Shown here: positions 7,394-16,287 of the stretch, in pieces
Layout: every line of letters starts with the position of its first letter
Numbering within the stretch: the first letter of the stretch is position 1
NCBI GenBank assembly: GCA_014859445.1
Contig: JACUUC010000004.1
Span: forward strand, 1 to 64,000
Origin: Bacterioplanes sp.
Lineage (GTDB): Bacteria; Pseudomonadota; Gammaproteobacteria; Pseudomonadales; Oceanobacteraceae
DNA: 64,000 nt
Reading direction: 5' to 3'
The notes under the pieces: generated by a model
Told to the model about the DNA's origin: nothing
Seen by the model: only the letters and a program-made list of their open reading frames with translations
The model's database searches: none
Program-made: the position numbers and the translations under genes

Positions 7394-8476
7394 ATGCTAG
7401 CCAGCCCGATAATGAATCAACGTTTTTTAGAGCACCTAAACACCGGTGTTCTGCTGTTGAATGCCAAACTCATAGTGATTTATATGAACCCTGCGGCAGA
7501 GGCCTTACTAGAAATTAGCGGTAATCGCGGTTTGGGCGTTCATTTTTCCGATTTGGCCAATGAGTCCGATGAAGCACGCGAAGCTTTATTACAAGCCATC
7601 ATCAGTAATCATTCCTATACCAAACGCGAAGCCATTATTCATTTACACAACCATCAACACATTACGCTGGATTACAGCGTCAGTCCGGTTCTACACCCAG
7701 AAACCAAAAAACCGTCGCTGCTGATTGAATTGCATGGCCGTGAGCGCTTAATGCGCATCAACCGTGAAGAGCAGTTGATTGCCAAACACGAGACTACCCG
7801 CTCACTGGTGCGAGGCTTAGCCCACGAAATTAAAAACCCATTGGGGGGCATTCGCGGAGCCGCACAACTGCTGGAGCGAGAACTGCCATCCGAGGGGCTC
7901 AAAGAATACACCGGCATCATCATTGAAGAAGCCGACCGTTTGCGTGATTTGGTGGATCGATTGCTAGGGCCACGACAAATCCCCAAACAAGAACAAGTGA
8001 ATGTTCACGAAGTATTGGAACGCGTGTGTCAGCTCATTGCCGTGGAATTTCCAGGGCAGGTACAAGTAAAACGCGACTACGACCCCTCAATTCCTGAGAT
8101 CTTGGCCGATAAAGGTCAACTGATTCAAGCAACCCTGAATATTTGCCGCAACGCCATGCAATCCATGCTGGAAGCGAGCGAACCGAAACGTCCGCCCTGT
8201 ATTGCCTTACGCACTCGTACCAGCCGACAAATCACCATTGGTCATCATCACCATCGATTGGCGGTACAAATTACCATTGAGGATAACGGCCCTGGCATTC
8301 CAGAAGAGCTACAGCCGGATTTATTCTATCCTATGGTCAGTGGTCGCGCAGAAGGCACCGGGCTGGGATTGTCGATTGCACAAACCATCATCAATCAATG
8401 CAACGGCATTATTGAGTTCGACAGCAACGAAGAACGGACTATTTTCTCTATTTATTTGCCACTGGAATCGTTATGA
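7394..8476 (+). CDS. ntrB: Nitrogen regulation sensor histidine kinase NtrB (GlnL)
   Basis: NtrB phosphorylates or dephosphorylates NtrC according to nitrogen status sensed through PII. The protein of about 360 residues is cytosolic. It has an N-terminal PAS domain (about 10-115) and a dimerisation/H-box with GLAHEIKNPLGG, His at about residue 144. The ATPase follows with N box NICRNAMQ, G1 DNGPGIP and G2 GTGLGLSIA. The start at 7394 follows a GAGAGG site and lies downstream of the sigma54 promoter. It overlaps ntrC by ATGA. No glnA is next to it here, unlike enterics. Confidence 0.96.
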   Translation: MLASPIMNQRFLEHLNTGVLLLNAKLIVIYMNPAAEALLEISGNRGLGVHFSDLANESDEAREALLQAIISNHSYTKREAIIHLHNHQHITLDYSVSPVLHPETKKPSLLIELHGRERLMRINREEQLIAKHETTRSLVRGLAHEIKNPLGGIRGAAQLLERELPSEGLKEYTGIIIEEADRLRDLVDRLLGPRQIPKQEQVNVHEVLERVCQLIAVEFPGQVQVKRDYDPSIPEILADKGQLIQATLNICRNAMQSMLEASEPKRPPCIALRTRTSRQITIGHHHHRLAVQITIEDNGPGIPEELQPDLFYPMVSGRAEGTGLGLSIAQTIINQCNGIIEFDSNEERTIFSIYLPLESL

Positions 8477-9909
8477 GCACGGTATGGATTATTGATGACG
8501 ACAAGTCAATTCGTTGGGTTCTAGAAAAAGCATTGGCACAAACCAATATAAAAACCCGCGTATTCGAGCAAGCCGAACCGGCACTCAATCAACTGCAACG
8601 CGAACACCCCGACGCCATCATTTCTGACATTCGCATGCCAGGTATGGACGGCCTCACCTTGTTGCAAAAAGCGCATGAATCACACCCAGATTTGCCGGTG
8701 ATCATCATGACGGCACATTCCGACTTAGACAGTGCGGTATCGTCCTATCGTCATGGTGCTTTTGAATATTTGCCGAAACCGTTTGATGTGGATGAAGCCG
8801 TTGCCCTTATTCAACGTGCCATCATTCACTTTGAAGAGCTGAATGCGCAGCAAACGGACGTGGTCGAAGAAACGGAACAACACGAAATCATTGGTGAAGC
8901 ACCGGCCATGCAAGAAGTGTTTCGCGCCATCGGTCGTTTGTCGCAGTCCAACATCACCGTGTTGATCAATGGCGAGTCGGGCACCGGTAAAGAACTGGTA
9001 GCGCATGCACTGCATAAGCACAGCCCGCGTTCCGCTGAGCAATTTATTGCCTTGAATATGGCAGCCATTCCGAAAGATTTGATCGAGTCCGAATTGTTTG
9101 GTCACGAAAAAGGTTCATTTACCGGTGCTGGCGGTCAGCGTCGTGGGCGCTTTGAACAGGCCAACAACGGTACGCTGTTTTTGGATGAAATCGGTGATAT
9201 GCCAGCCGACACCCAAACACGCTTATTGCGCGTACTCGCTGATGGCGAGTTTTATCGCGTTGGCGGCACAACGCCGGTTAAGGTCAATGTGCGCATCATT
9301 GCCGCGACCCACCAAGACCTAGAAGGGCTGGTGAAAGAAGGTCGTTTCCGCGAAGATTTATTCCATCGCCTCAACGTGATTCGCGTGCATTTGCCGCGCT
9401 TAGCCGACCGTCGCGAAGACATTCCGAAATTACTTTCGCATTTCTTAAAGCGCGCCGCGGAAGAGCTGGATGTCGAAGTGAAAGTCTTGCGCAAAGAAAC
9501 CGAGCAATACTTAAGCACACTGGATTGGCCCGGCAACGTCCGTCAGTTAGAAAACACCTGCCGCTGGATCACGGTCATGGCGTCGGGTCGGGAAGTGTTG
9601 ATCAGCGACTTACCACCCGAACTACTGAACCAAGCGGGCAGCATTCATACCTCAGGCAACTGGGAGCAAGCATTACGTTACTGGGCCGACCAACAACTGG
9701 CCGATGGCACCCAACCCTTACTCGATATTGCCGTACCCGTGTTTGAACGCATCATGATCGAAACCGCGCTCAAACACACGGCAGGACGTCGTCGTGATGC
9801 GGCCACATTGCTGGGTTGGGGGCGTAACACCCTCACCCGCAAAATCAAAGAGCTGAACATGGACGGTGGCAACGAAGACGACGACGATCACGACGGCGAA
9901 GACGAATAA
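8473..9909 (+). CDS. ntrC: Nitrogen regulation response regulator NtrC (GlnG)
   Basis: NtrC is the sigma54 enhancer-binding activator of nitrogen-limitation genes. The 478 residues comprise a receiver domain (1-120, phospho-Asp at about 52 in SDIRMPG) and an AAA+ domain (about 140-380) with Walker A GESGTGKE. The sigma54-contact loop reads GSFTGA in place of the usual GAFTGA. The C-terminal Fis-type HTH reads RRRDAATLLGWGRNTLTRKIKEL. An acidic tail of Asp/Glu residues ends the protein. It probably autoregulates through the 7211 dyad. Confidence 0.97.
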   Translation: MSTVWIIDDDKSIRWVLEKALAQTNIKTRVFEQAEPALNQLQREHPDAIISDIRMPGMDGLTLLQKAHESHPDLPVIIMTAHSDLDSAVSSYRHGAFEYLPKPFDVDEAVALIQRAIIHFEELNAQQTDVVEETEQHEIIGEAPAMQEVFRAIGRLSQSNITVLINGESGTGKELVAHALHKHSPRSAEQFIALNMAAIPKDLIESELFGHEKGSFTGAGGQRRGRFEQANNGTLFLDEIGDMPADTQTRLLRVLADGEFYRVGGTTPVKVNVRIIAATHQDLEGLVKEGRFREDLFHRLNVIRVHLPRLADRREDIPKLLSHFLKRAAEELDVEVKVLRKETEQYLSTLDWPGNVRQLENTCRWITVMASGREVLISDLPPELLNQAGSIHTSGNWEQALRYWADQQLADGTQPLLDIAVPVFERIMIETALKHTAGRRRDAATLLGWGRNTLTRKIKELNMDGGNEDDDDHDGEDE

Positions 9910-9921
9910 TTGATCCACCTC

Positions 9922-9946
9922 GTGGAGCCGATATTTTCTGCTCCAC
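9922..9946 (+). terminator. Hairpin after ntrC
   Basis: GTGGAGC (9922-9928) pairs with GCTCCAC (9940-9946) 12 bases after the ntrC stop. A CTTTT follows only after AAAACGT, so the hairpin is a weak or processing-type terminator at best. Confidence 0.4.
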
Positions 9947-9993
9947 AAAACGTCTTTTCGGGTGTATAAGGCAAGTCTATTCGAGGACTTGCC

Positions 9994-10656
9994 ATGTCAC
10001 CCATTACATCACTGTTTAATCAACTTCCTCCTGATGAGACCCTGTTCGAAAACATTGCCGTGGCACTGGAGCAGCAAGGTTATGTCATTTTACCCAATGC
10101 CCTACCCGATACAGTGACTGATGGCTTAATCGACTATTTGGCCGAGGTGCAAGACTCGCATTTTCACCCTGCCGCCATCGGTCGTGGCGATGATCAAACA
10201 CACAATACCTTTGTCCGTCGTGATCGCATTCATTGGCTCGATGAAGAAAACAGCAAAGGCGATGTCTGGTTTCGCTGGACGCGTGATTTGCGCCATTACC
10301 TCAATCGCCGTTTGCTACTCGGCTTGTTCAGCTTTGAAAGCCAGTTTGCACACTACCAACCGGGTGACTTTTATAAAAAGCACGTCGATGCTTTTCGTGG
10401 TCAGGCCAATCGTGTCTTAACCTTGGTCACGTACCTCAATCGTGGCTGGGAGCCCGATCAAGGGGGTGAGCTGGTGATTTACCAAGAAACAGGGGAAGAA
10501 TTGGCGCGCGTGACACCCAGCTTTGGCAGTCTGGTGATTTTTTTAAGCGAGGAGTTTCCGCACGAAGTGCTGCCTGCTCTGCGCGACCGCTACAGCGTCG
10601 CGGGCTGGTTCCGCATCAACAACTCCATCGGCAATCGCATCGATCCCGCGCGCTAG
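9994..10656 (+). CDS. 2-oxoglutarate/Fe(II)-dependent oxygenase
   Basis: This 220-residue protein has the double-stranded beta-helix dioxygenase pattern. The first metal ligands are HVD in YQPGDFYKKHVDAF (about residues 128-131). The distal His is in EFPHEVLPA, and the 2-oxoglutarate Arg is in RDRYSVAGWFR. It resembles the prolyl-hydroxylase-like 2OG-Fe(II) group and is cytosolic. The substrate cannot be told from sequence. The ATG at 9994 follows a GAGGA site at 7 bases. It stands between ntrC and the photolyase region and belongs clearly to neither. Confidence 0.87.
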   Translation: MSPITSLFNQLPPDETLFENIAVALEQQGYVILPNALPDTVTDGLIDYLAEVQDSHFHPAAIGRGDDQTHNTFVRRDRIHWLDEENSKGDVWFRWTRDLRHYLNRRLLLGLFSFESQFAHYQPGDFYKKHVDAFRGQANRVLTLVTYLNRGWEPDQGGELVIYQETGEELARVTPSFGSLVIFLSEEFPHEVLPALRDRYSVAGWFRINNSIGNRIDPAR

Positions 10657-10712
10657 TCAGCTCATGGCAAACGCGCTACACTGACGTACAACTTACGTAT
10701 AGGGTTATGATC

Positions 10713-11117
10713 ATGCAGCTGACCGTATTTTATGATGGTATGTGCCCATTGTGTGTTCGTGAAATGCAACACCTTCATCGTCTAGACACACAACAGCGCA
10801 TGCAACTGGTGGACATTCAAACGCCCGATTTTCAGCAACAATACCCGCACATTGATCCCCAAGAAGCCAGTCGAATTCTGCATGGACAATGGCAAGATGG
10901 CCGCATTATCAAAGGATTGGATGTCACTCATGCCACGTGGACACTGGTCGGTAAAGGATACTATACGGCCGCCTTACGTTGGCCCATTGTTCGCTGGTTT
11001 GCCGACCGTGCCTATCTGCTGTTTGCCAAGCACCGCTATCGCATTTCCGCTTTACTCACCGGCCAAGCCCGTTGCGAGCGCTGTGACATTGGTGATAAAT
11101 CTTGTACAAAAAACTAG
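10713..11117 (+). CDS. DCC-family (DUF393) thiol-disulfide oxidoreductase-like protein
   Basis: This protein of about 134 residues opens LTVFYDGMCPLCVREM, the YDGxCPxC signature of the DCC family with a thioredoxin-like CxxC near residue 13. A further Cys pair (CERCDIG) ends the protein. The role is presumed redox but unproven. An AGGG site lies 8 bases before ATG 10713; the ATG at 10707 is too close to it. DUF393 genes often accompany photolyase clusters. A TTGTACA box lies inside its last codons, before the photolyase gene at 11182. Confidence 0.82.
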   Translation: MQLTVFYDGMCPLCVREMQHLHRLDTQQRMQLVDIQTPDFQQQYPHIDPQEASRILHGQWQDGRIIKGLDVTHATWTLVGKGYYTAALRWPIVRWFADRAYLLFAKHRYRISALLTGQARCERCDIGDKSCTKN

Positions 11118-11145
11118 CCTAACGTAGCAAGATTTAGCAAATTAC

Positions 11146-11174
11146 TGTACATTACCTATACACCTGATAGGTAA
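11146..11174. promoter_or_regulatory. TGTACA-N5-TATACA box and overlapping dyad before the Fe-S photolyase gene
   Basis: TGTACA (11146-11151) and TATACA (11157-11162) are spaced exactly as in the 19521 region. A perfect 8-base dyad, TTACCTAT (11152-11159) with ATAGGTAA (11167-11174), overlaps the second box. I infer an operator for the MerR regulator encoded at 22141, from memory that class II LitR proteins bind T(G/A)TACA-type boxes. Confidence 0.5.
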
Positions 11175-11181
11175 CTCTAGT

Positions 11182-12726
11182 ATGAAGCTGGCACTGATTT
11201 TAGCCGATCAACTCTCTGACAATTTAGCCACGCTGCGCGCACTTGATCGGCAGCGTGATCTGATCATCATGGCGGAAGTCTTGGACGAAGCCTGCTATGT
11301 GCCGCATCACCCGCAAAAAATCGCCTTCTTATTCAGTGCCATGCGCCACTTTGCCGCATATCTGCAACAGCAGGGATGGCGCGTTTTCTACCATGCCTTT
11401 GATCGCCAAAGTTCGTTCACATCATTACTGTCCGTGGTTCGGCATGGTCTGCACGTGCAACAGCGCGCAGGCCACAACGTCGAGCGGCTGGTATTGACCC
11501 AATGTGGGGAATATCGTCTGCAATCGGCCATTGACCAACACTGGAGCCAGCAACTCGGCATCGCCGTCAACTGCCTTGATGACGATCGTTTTATCTGTGA
11601 TTTAGCCACCTTCCGAGCATGGGCTGCTGGTCGCAAGCAATGGCGCATGGAGTATTTTTATCGGCAAATGCGCCAACAAACGGGATTGCTCATGAAGGAC
11701 GGCGAACCCGAAGGCGGCCAATGGAATTTTGACAGCGACAACCGCCATCGCTATGACAACGCGGTGCCAATTTTGCCACCGCTGCCATTGCCACAAGATG
11801 ACATCGACCGTGAGGTACTGGCATTAGTAGCACGTGAATTTCCGCAGCATGCAGGGCAATTAGCGTCGTTCAATTGGGCCACCACACGTACTGGCGCATT
11901 GGCGGTGTTAGCGCACTTTGTGGAACATCGGTTACCGCATTACGGGCGTTATCAAGATGCCATGGTGTACGACCAACCCTATCTGTTTCACAGTTTGTTA
12001 TCGCCCTACTTGAACTGTGGCTTATTAACGGCCCACGAAGTGTGTGTGGCGGCCGAAGCGGCTTATTATCACGGCCAAGCTCCGCTGAATGCCGTCGAAG
12101 GTTTTATTCGACAAATCATTGGTTGGCGCGAATACGTGCGCGGGGTGTATTGGCTGTCGATGCCCGAATACGGTCAATACAATGCCTTGCAAGCAACCAC
12201 CCCGTTGCCGGCCTATTTTTGGCATGGCAACACCCAAATGGCCTGCTTATCACAATGCATCACCACCACACTCGATAACGCCTATGCCCATCACATTCAG
12301 CGGCTCATGGTGATTGGCAATTTCGCGTTGCTGGCTGGCCTAGATAGCGAGGCCATCTGTGAGTGGTATTTGGCGGTGTATATCGATGCCTACGAATGGG
12401 TTGAATTGCCGAACACACTCGGTATGGCCTTGCATGGCGACAACGGGCTGATGGCCAGCAAACCGTATGCCGCCTCGGGTAATTACATTCATAAAATGTC
12501 GAATTACTGCCAACACTGCCACTACAACGTGAAAACACGTACCGAACACGACAGCTGCCCTTTCAACAGCTTGTATTGGCACTTCATGCAACGGCATCGC
12601 GAGCGTTTTCAGCGTAATCCACGCATGAGCATGGTGTATCGCACCTTCGACAAAATGGCCATAGAGCAACAACAGGCACTGCTGTCTCGCGCCGAAGATT
12701 GCCTGATTCAGTTAGAGAATTTGTGA
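11182..12726 (+). CDS. Fe-S bacterial cryptochrome/photolyase (FeS-BCP, (6-4) photolyase type)
   Basis: This 514-residue flavoprotein is of the COG3046 type, whose studied members are (6-4) photolyases such as Agrobacterium PhrB. The N-terminal alpha/beta domain begins LALILADQLSDNLATL. The helical FAD domain follows. Four cysteines at residues 355, 443, 446 and 459 have the same spacing as the 4Fe-4S ligands I recall for Agrobacterium PhrB (350, 438, 441, 454), so the cluster should be present. It repairs UV (6-4) photoproducts or senses blue light. Its stop overlaps the DUF2256 start by one base. Confidence 0.9.
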   Translation: MKLALILADQLSDNLATLRALDRQRDLIIMAEVLDEACYVPHHPQKIAFLFSAMRHFAAYLQQQGWRVFYHAFDRQSSFTSLLSVVRHGLHVQQRAGHNVERLVLTQCGEYRLQSAIDQHWSQQLGIAVNCLDDDRFICDLATFRAWAAGRKQWRMEYFYRQMRQQTGLLMKDGEPEGGQWNFDSDNRHRYDNAVPILPPLPLPQDDIDREVLALVAREFPQHAGQLASFNWATTRTGALAVLAHFVEHRLPHYGRYQDAMVYDQPYLFHSLLSPYLNCGLLTAHEVCVAAEAAYYHGQAPLNAVEGFIRQIIGWREYVRGVYWLSMPEYGQYNALQATTPLPAYFWHGNTQMACLSQCITTTLDNAYAHHIQRLMVIGNFALLAGLDSEAICEWYLAVYIDAYEWVELPNTLGMALHGDNGLMASKPYAASGNYIHKMSNYCQHCHYNVKTRTEHDSCPFNSLYWHFMQRHRERFQRNPRMSMVYRTFDKMAIEQQQALLSRAEDCLIQLENL

Positions 12727-12908
12727 TGGCGCATCGCAAAGTGAATCTACCCGAGAAAATCTGTCTGCATTGCCGCCGCCCTTTTACTTGGCGGAAAAAA
12801 TGGTGGCGTTGCTGGGATGAAGTACGTTTTTGTAGCGAGCGCTGTAAAAAAACGCACAAAGCCTCTACCAATGTCTGTGGTGCTGGACAACGTGACGACG
12901 AATTCTGA
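12726..12908 (+). CDS. DUF2256 zinc-ribbon-like small protein
   Basis: This 60-residue basic protein carries KICLHCRRPFTWRKKW and CWDEVRFCSERCKK, the fixed cysteine and tryptophan pattern of DUF2256. The CxxC and CxxxC pairs suggest bound zinc. The function is unknown, though the family is repeatedly found beside photolyase/cryptochrome genes. The ATG at 12726 uses the last base of the upstream TGA, so it is translationally coupled to the Fe-S photolyase. The DASH gene begins 9 bases after its stop. A longer in-frame reading from 12699 lies inside the photolyase gene and is not preferred. Confidence 0.85.
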   Translation: MAHRKVNLPEKICLHCRRPFTWRKKWWRCWDEVRFCSERCKKTHKASTNVCGAGQRDDEF

Positions 12909-12917
12909 GATACGACA

Positions 12918-14303
12918 ATGAATGTATTATGGTTACGCAACGACTTGCGCTTACACGACCACCCAGGCTTTCAACGTGCTCAAGCTGACGCCTGCCCACT
13001 GTCGGTGGTGTACATTTTGCCACAGCACTGGTTAGAAAAAGACGAACACGGGCTGAATCGTCTGTCGTTACCGAAAGCGCGCTTTTTACGTGCCTGTTTG
13101 ATCGACCTGCATCGCGCGCTCTATCTGCAGAACATTCAACTGCACATTTTGTATGGCGATCCGGTTGAATTGCTACAACGCTGGCATCGGCAACATGCCT
13201 TTACCTTGCTGACGCACAGCGCCCAAGCACCAGAAGAGCGGCAGTGGTTGGCACAACTGCAACAAGCGCATATCGAGTGCGTGACTTACGACACTCAAAC
13301 TCTGCTCAACCACACAGACATTGCTCCAATACTTGAGCCTTTTCCTGCCACGTTCAATCGTTTTCGCCGTGCGTTTGAACGCGATGTCATCCAGCACATT
13401 CAAAAACCGACGGCACCCGTGGTGTTGACGCAACACAGCCAAGACGTGCCGTTCATTACCTCGGCCCCTTGGCCAAATGATTTTCATCCCTACCGTGGAG
13501 GTGCGGGTATTCAAGCGACCGGAGGAGAACAAAATGGATTGAGTTGGCTCAATCGTTACCTTTGGCAAGATCGTGGCATTGCCCATTACAAAACAACACG
13601 CAATCAATTATTGGGCACACACTACGCCAGTCAACTCAGCCCCTATTTGGCGTGGGGTTGCTTATCGGTGCGGCAAGTATGGTATGAAATCGTTCGTTAC
13701 GAGCAGCAGTTCGGTATGGATGAGCACAGCGAATGGTTACGCATGGAATTGCTCTGGCGTGAGTTTTTTCATTGGTCCATGCGCCATCATGCTGATCGCT
13801 TGTTTCAGTACCAAGGTCTACTCGATCACACGCCCCCCGTACGACAGCATAACTCAGGTTATTGGCAGGCATGGTGCACCGCAGAAACGGGCATGCCGAT
13901 GATTGATGCCGGCTTACTCGAACTGCAACACACCGGATTTTTATCCAACCGTTTGCGACAAATTTTAGCCAGTTATTTTGTCCATGAATTGGGGCTCGAT
14001 TGGCGACTGGGCGCACGTTACTTTGAACAGCAATTGATCGACTTCGATGTGGCCAGCAATTGGGGTAACTGGGCGTATTTAGCGGGTGTGGGGCACGATC
14101 CTCGCAGTCAAAATGGTGAAGGTCGCTACTTCAATATCAATAAGCAACTGCAACAATATGACCCAGACGTGCGTCATATTCACACTTGGCTGACGAAGTG
14201 CCAATACGCCACACTGGACGACATTCAGCGTCATCAAGCAGGCGGCAGCGAGTTAGCGGATTACCCTAGCCCCATTCACTTGGCGACCTCAAACCGTGTA
14301 TGA
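12918..14303 (+). CDS. DASH-family cryptochrome/photolyase
   Basis: This 461-residue protein has an N-terminal photolyase domain (VLWLRNDLRLHDHPGF) and a C-terminal FAD domain. The FAD domain has LLWREFFHW, MPMIDAGLLELQHTGFLSNRLRQ and the DASH-specific NWGNWAYLAGVGHDPRSQ with RYFNINKQ. DASH proteins repair cyclobutane dimers in single-stranded or looped DNA and bind folate and FAD. It sits between DUF2256 and a further photolyase homologue, with a 4-base ATGA overlap to the latter. Confidence 0.92.
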   Translation: MNVLWLRNDLRLHDHPGFQRAQADACPLSVVYILPQHWLEKDEHGLNRLSLPKARFLRACLIDLHRALYLQNIQLHILYGDPVELLQRWHRQHAFTLLTHSAQAPEERQWLAQLQQAHIECVTYDTQTLLNHTDIAPILEPFPATFNRFRRAFERDVIQHIQKPTAPVVLTQHSQDVPFITSAPWPNDFHPYRGGAGIQATGGEQNGLSWLNRYLWQDRGIAHYKTTRNQLLGTHYASQLSPYLAWGCLSVRQVWYEIVRYEQQFGMDEHSEWLRMELLWREFFHWSMRHHADRLFQYQGLLDHTPPVRQHNSGYWQAWCTAETGMPMIDAGLLELQHTGFLSNRLRQILASYFVHELGLDWRLGARYFEQQLIDFDVASNWGNWAYLAGVGHDPRSQNGEGRYFNINKQLQQYDPDVRHIHTWLTKCQYATLDDIQRHQAGGSELADYPSPIHLATSNRV

Positions 14304-15856
14304 CCACGCACATTGTTTGGCTAAAACGCGATTTACGGATCAGTGATCATGCGCCCTTGTCGGCCGTCCTGCAACACGGTGAACCCGTTATTGTGCTGTA
14401 CGTGGTGGAACCGGATTATTGGCAATTGCCGGATACCAGTGCGCGTCAATGGCGCTTTATACGGCAGTCGCTACTGGCTCTAGAGGCCGACTTACAGCCA
14501 CGCACGCAGCAACCAACGGCACTCAGTGTCTATCATGGGCACGTCATTGACGCCTTGCAGCACATCCAACAGCACTGTGGCGATATCGCGCTCTACAGCC
14601 ATGAAGAAACTGGCAATGATTGGACCTTTCAACGTGATCGGGCCGTGAAACAATGGTGCCGCCAGCATCACGTACGCTGGCAAGAGTTTGCTCAGTTTGG
14701 CGTGTTACGGCCGAATCCATCACGCGATCACTGGGCAAAACACTGGCAACAGTTTATGTCACAACCGCGCTACTCCATTCCCAATTGCCAAGCCGTCTCT
14801 CCCCTGAGTTCGCTCAGTTCGGTCGACTCATTACCACAACAACTCGGGCGGCATTTCGCGCGTGAAGCCATAGGACAAATCGGTGGTGCAGGCAACGCAT
14901 GGGGCATCCTCAATGATTTTTTACAGCAGCGCGGTGAGTTTTATCGCGGCAACATCAGTGCACCGCAGCGCGCACAATATTATTGCTCGCGCTTAAGCCC
15001 CTATTTGGCTTATGGCTGCTTGGGATTACGAGAATTGGTACAAACACTTTGGCAGGCCAAACAAGAAGCGCGCTCGGCGCGCTGGCAGCAAAGCCTTGCC
15101 GCTGTGATTAGTCGCTTATGGTGGCATTGCCATTTCATCCAAAAGCTGGAAGATCAGCCCGACATGGAATGGCGCAACTTACATCCTGCCTACGATGAAT
15201 TGCGTACGCAAACCCAAATCGAACACCTGTTAGCTTGGCAAGAGGGCAGAACGGGCTGGCCGATGGTGGATGCCTGCATGCGCTTTTTGCAAACACAGGG
15301 GTGGTTAAACTTTCGCATGCGCGCATTGCTGTTATCGACCGCCAGTTATCCACTGTGGCTACCATGGCAAGCACCGGCGCATCATCTGGCACGCTTGTTT
15401 ATCGACTACGAACCCGGCATTCATTATCCACAAGTACAAATGCAAGCAGGCACTACCGGCATCAATATTCCGCGCATGTACAATCCAACACGACAAGCCG
15501 AGCAATTTGATCCGGATGGGCAGTTTATTCGCCAATGGTTGCCAGAGCTACGTCAAGTACCCACCGCTTGGATACATCAACCTTGGTTATTAACCAGCAA
15601 ATTACAGCAGCAATATGGCGTCATCATTGGCCGCGATTATCCCGCGCCGTTGGTCGATTTTACTCTTGCCATTCGACATGCCCGTGCACAAATTAGCGCC
15701 TTAAAAACACCGGTTTTTCGCCAACGGGCACAGGCCATTGGTGAACAACACGGGTCGCGTAAAGGGCGTGCAAGCAAACGAATACCACAGAGACCTAAGG
15801 CAAGGCGTAGCCAACGCCAAGTCCATCCTGGGCAAGGCTCGTTGTTCGACGACTAA
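14300..15856 (+). CDS. Divergent cryptochrome/photolyase homologue with basic C-terminal tail
   Basis: This 518-residue protein has an N-terminal domain opening VWLKRDLRISDHAPL and an FAD-binding domain. Where class I enzymes have WREFY it has LWWHCHFIQKLED. The C-terminal region reads QMQAGTTGINIPRMYNP instead of the usual NNGGWQW/tryptophan segment. It belongs to a separate COG0415 subfamily whose biochemical role is not clear to me. The last 45 residues are strongly basic (RKGRASKR, RPKARRSQRQ), which suggests extra DNA contact. It shares CTAA stop bases with the convergent gene. Confidence 0.85.
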   Translation: MTTHIVWLKRDLRISDHAPLSAVLQHGEPVIVLYVVEPDYWQLPDTSARQWRFIRQSLLALEADLQPRTQQPTALSVYHGHVIDALQHIQQHCGDIALYSHEETGNDWTFQRDRAVKQWCRQHHVRWQEFAQFGVLRPNPSRDHWAKHWQQFMSQPRYSIPNCQAVSPLSSLSSVDSLPQQLGRHFAREAIGQIGGAGNAWGILNDFLQQRGEFYRGNISAPQRAQYYCSRLSPYLAYGCLGLRELVQTLWQAKQEARSARWQQSLAAVISRLWWHCHFIQKLEDQPDMEWRNLHPAYDELRTQTQIEHLLAWQEGRTGWPMVDACMRFLQTQGWLNFRMRALLLSTASYPLWLPWQAPAHHLARLFIDYEPGIHYPQVQMQAGTTGINIPRMYNPTRQAEQFDPDGQFIRQWLPELRQVPTAWIHQPWLLTSKLQQQYGVIIGRDYPAPLVDFTLAIRHARAQISALKTPVFRQRAQAIGEQHGSRKGRASKRIPQRPKARRSQRQVHPGQGSLFDD

Positions 15857-16161
15857 CGAGCCGCGAGGTCGCGATTGCCCAATGGCACTTCCATACGGTT
15901 AGAACCTTGTCGTAATGGCTGCCCCACCATTTCGTCATACGCACTTTCGTGACGTAAGCGCATGGGGGCGTCGGTAATGCCCTCGAATTTCGCCTGCATG
16001 CTCAAGATACTGCGTGTGCGCAAAGGTTGCCCTTGCTCATCACAGACCAGATGTTCCTGGCCATGGTGCTGCACCAAGGCTTGATAGAGGGCGCAATCCA
16101 GTGACTGTACGATCACAGTGTCGATGGAGGACATTTTTTTAATTTGCGATAAGCGCAGCAT
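15853..16161 (-). CDS. Hypothetical protein, possibly DUF6482-like
   Basis: This 102-residue soluble protein reads MLRLSQIKK..., with a central YQALVQHHGQEHLVCDEQGQPLRTRS segment and a conserved-looking RHESAYDEMVGQP. The pattern resembles DUF6482 proteins of Pseudomonas-like bacteria, but I hold this only loosely. A GGGAGA site lies 6 bases before the ATG, so expression is likely. It overlaps the convergent photolyase-like gene by four bases. Confidence 0.65.
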   Translation of the reverse strand: MLRLSQIKKMSSIDTVIVQSLDCALYQALVQHHGQEHLVCDEQGQPLRTRSILSMQAKFEGITDAPMRLRHESAYDEMVGQPLRQGSNRMEVPLGNRDLAAR

Positions 16162-16236
16162 ATTTTTCTCCCGTTATTCACCGATCATTGACCCTATGGG
16201 CCTCTGAACCACTCACAAGTCACCGATCTTCATTGC

Positions 16237-16260
16237 AAAAAAAAAGCAGCCGAAGCTGCT
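16237..16260 (-). terminator. Rho-independent terminator of the 16288 gene
   Basis: Read on the minus strand, AGCAGC-TTCG-GCTGCT is a perfect stem with a stable tetraloop followed by nine T. It ends the minus-strand gene at 16288-16617. Confidence 0.8.
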
Positions 16261-16287
16261 AAAGAATAGGTGCTGCGGTCGATCACT

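Noticed and set aside
12918..15856. Possible split or frameshifted single photolyase across 12918-15856
   Set aside because: Both frames are full length with their own N- and C-terminal domains, so these are two complete genes.
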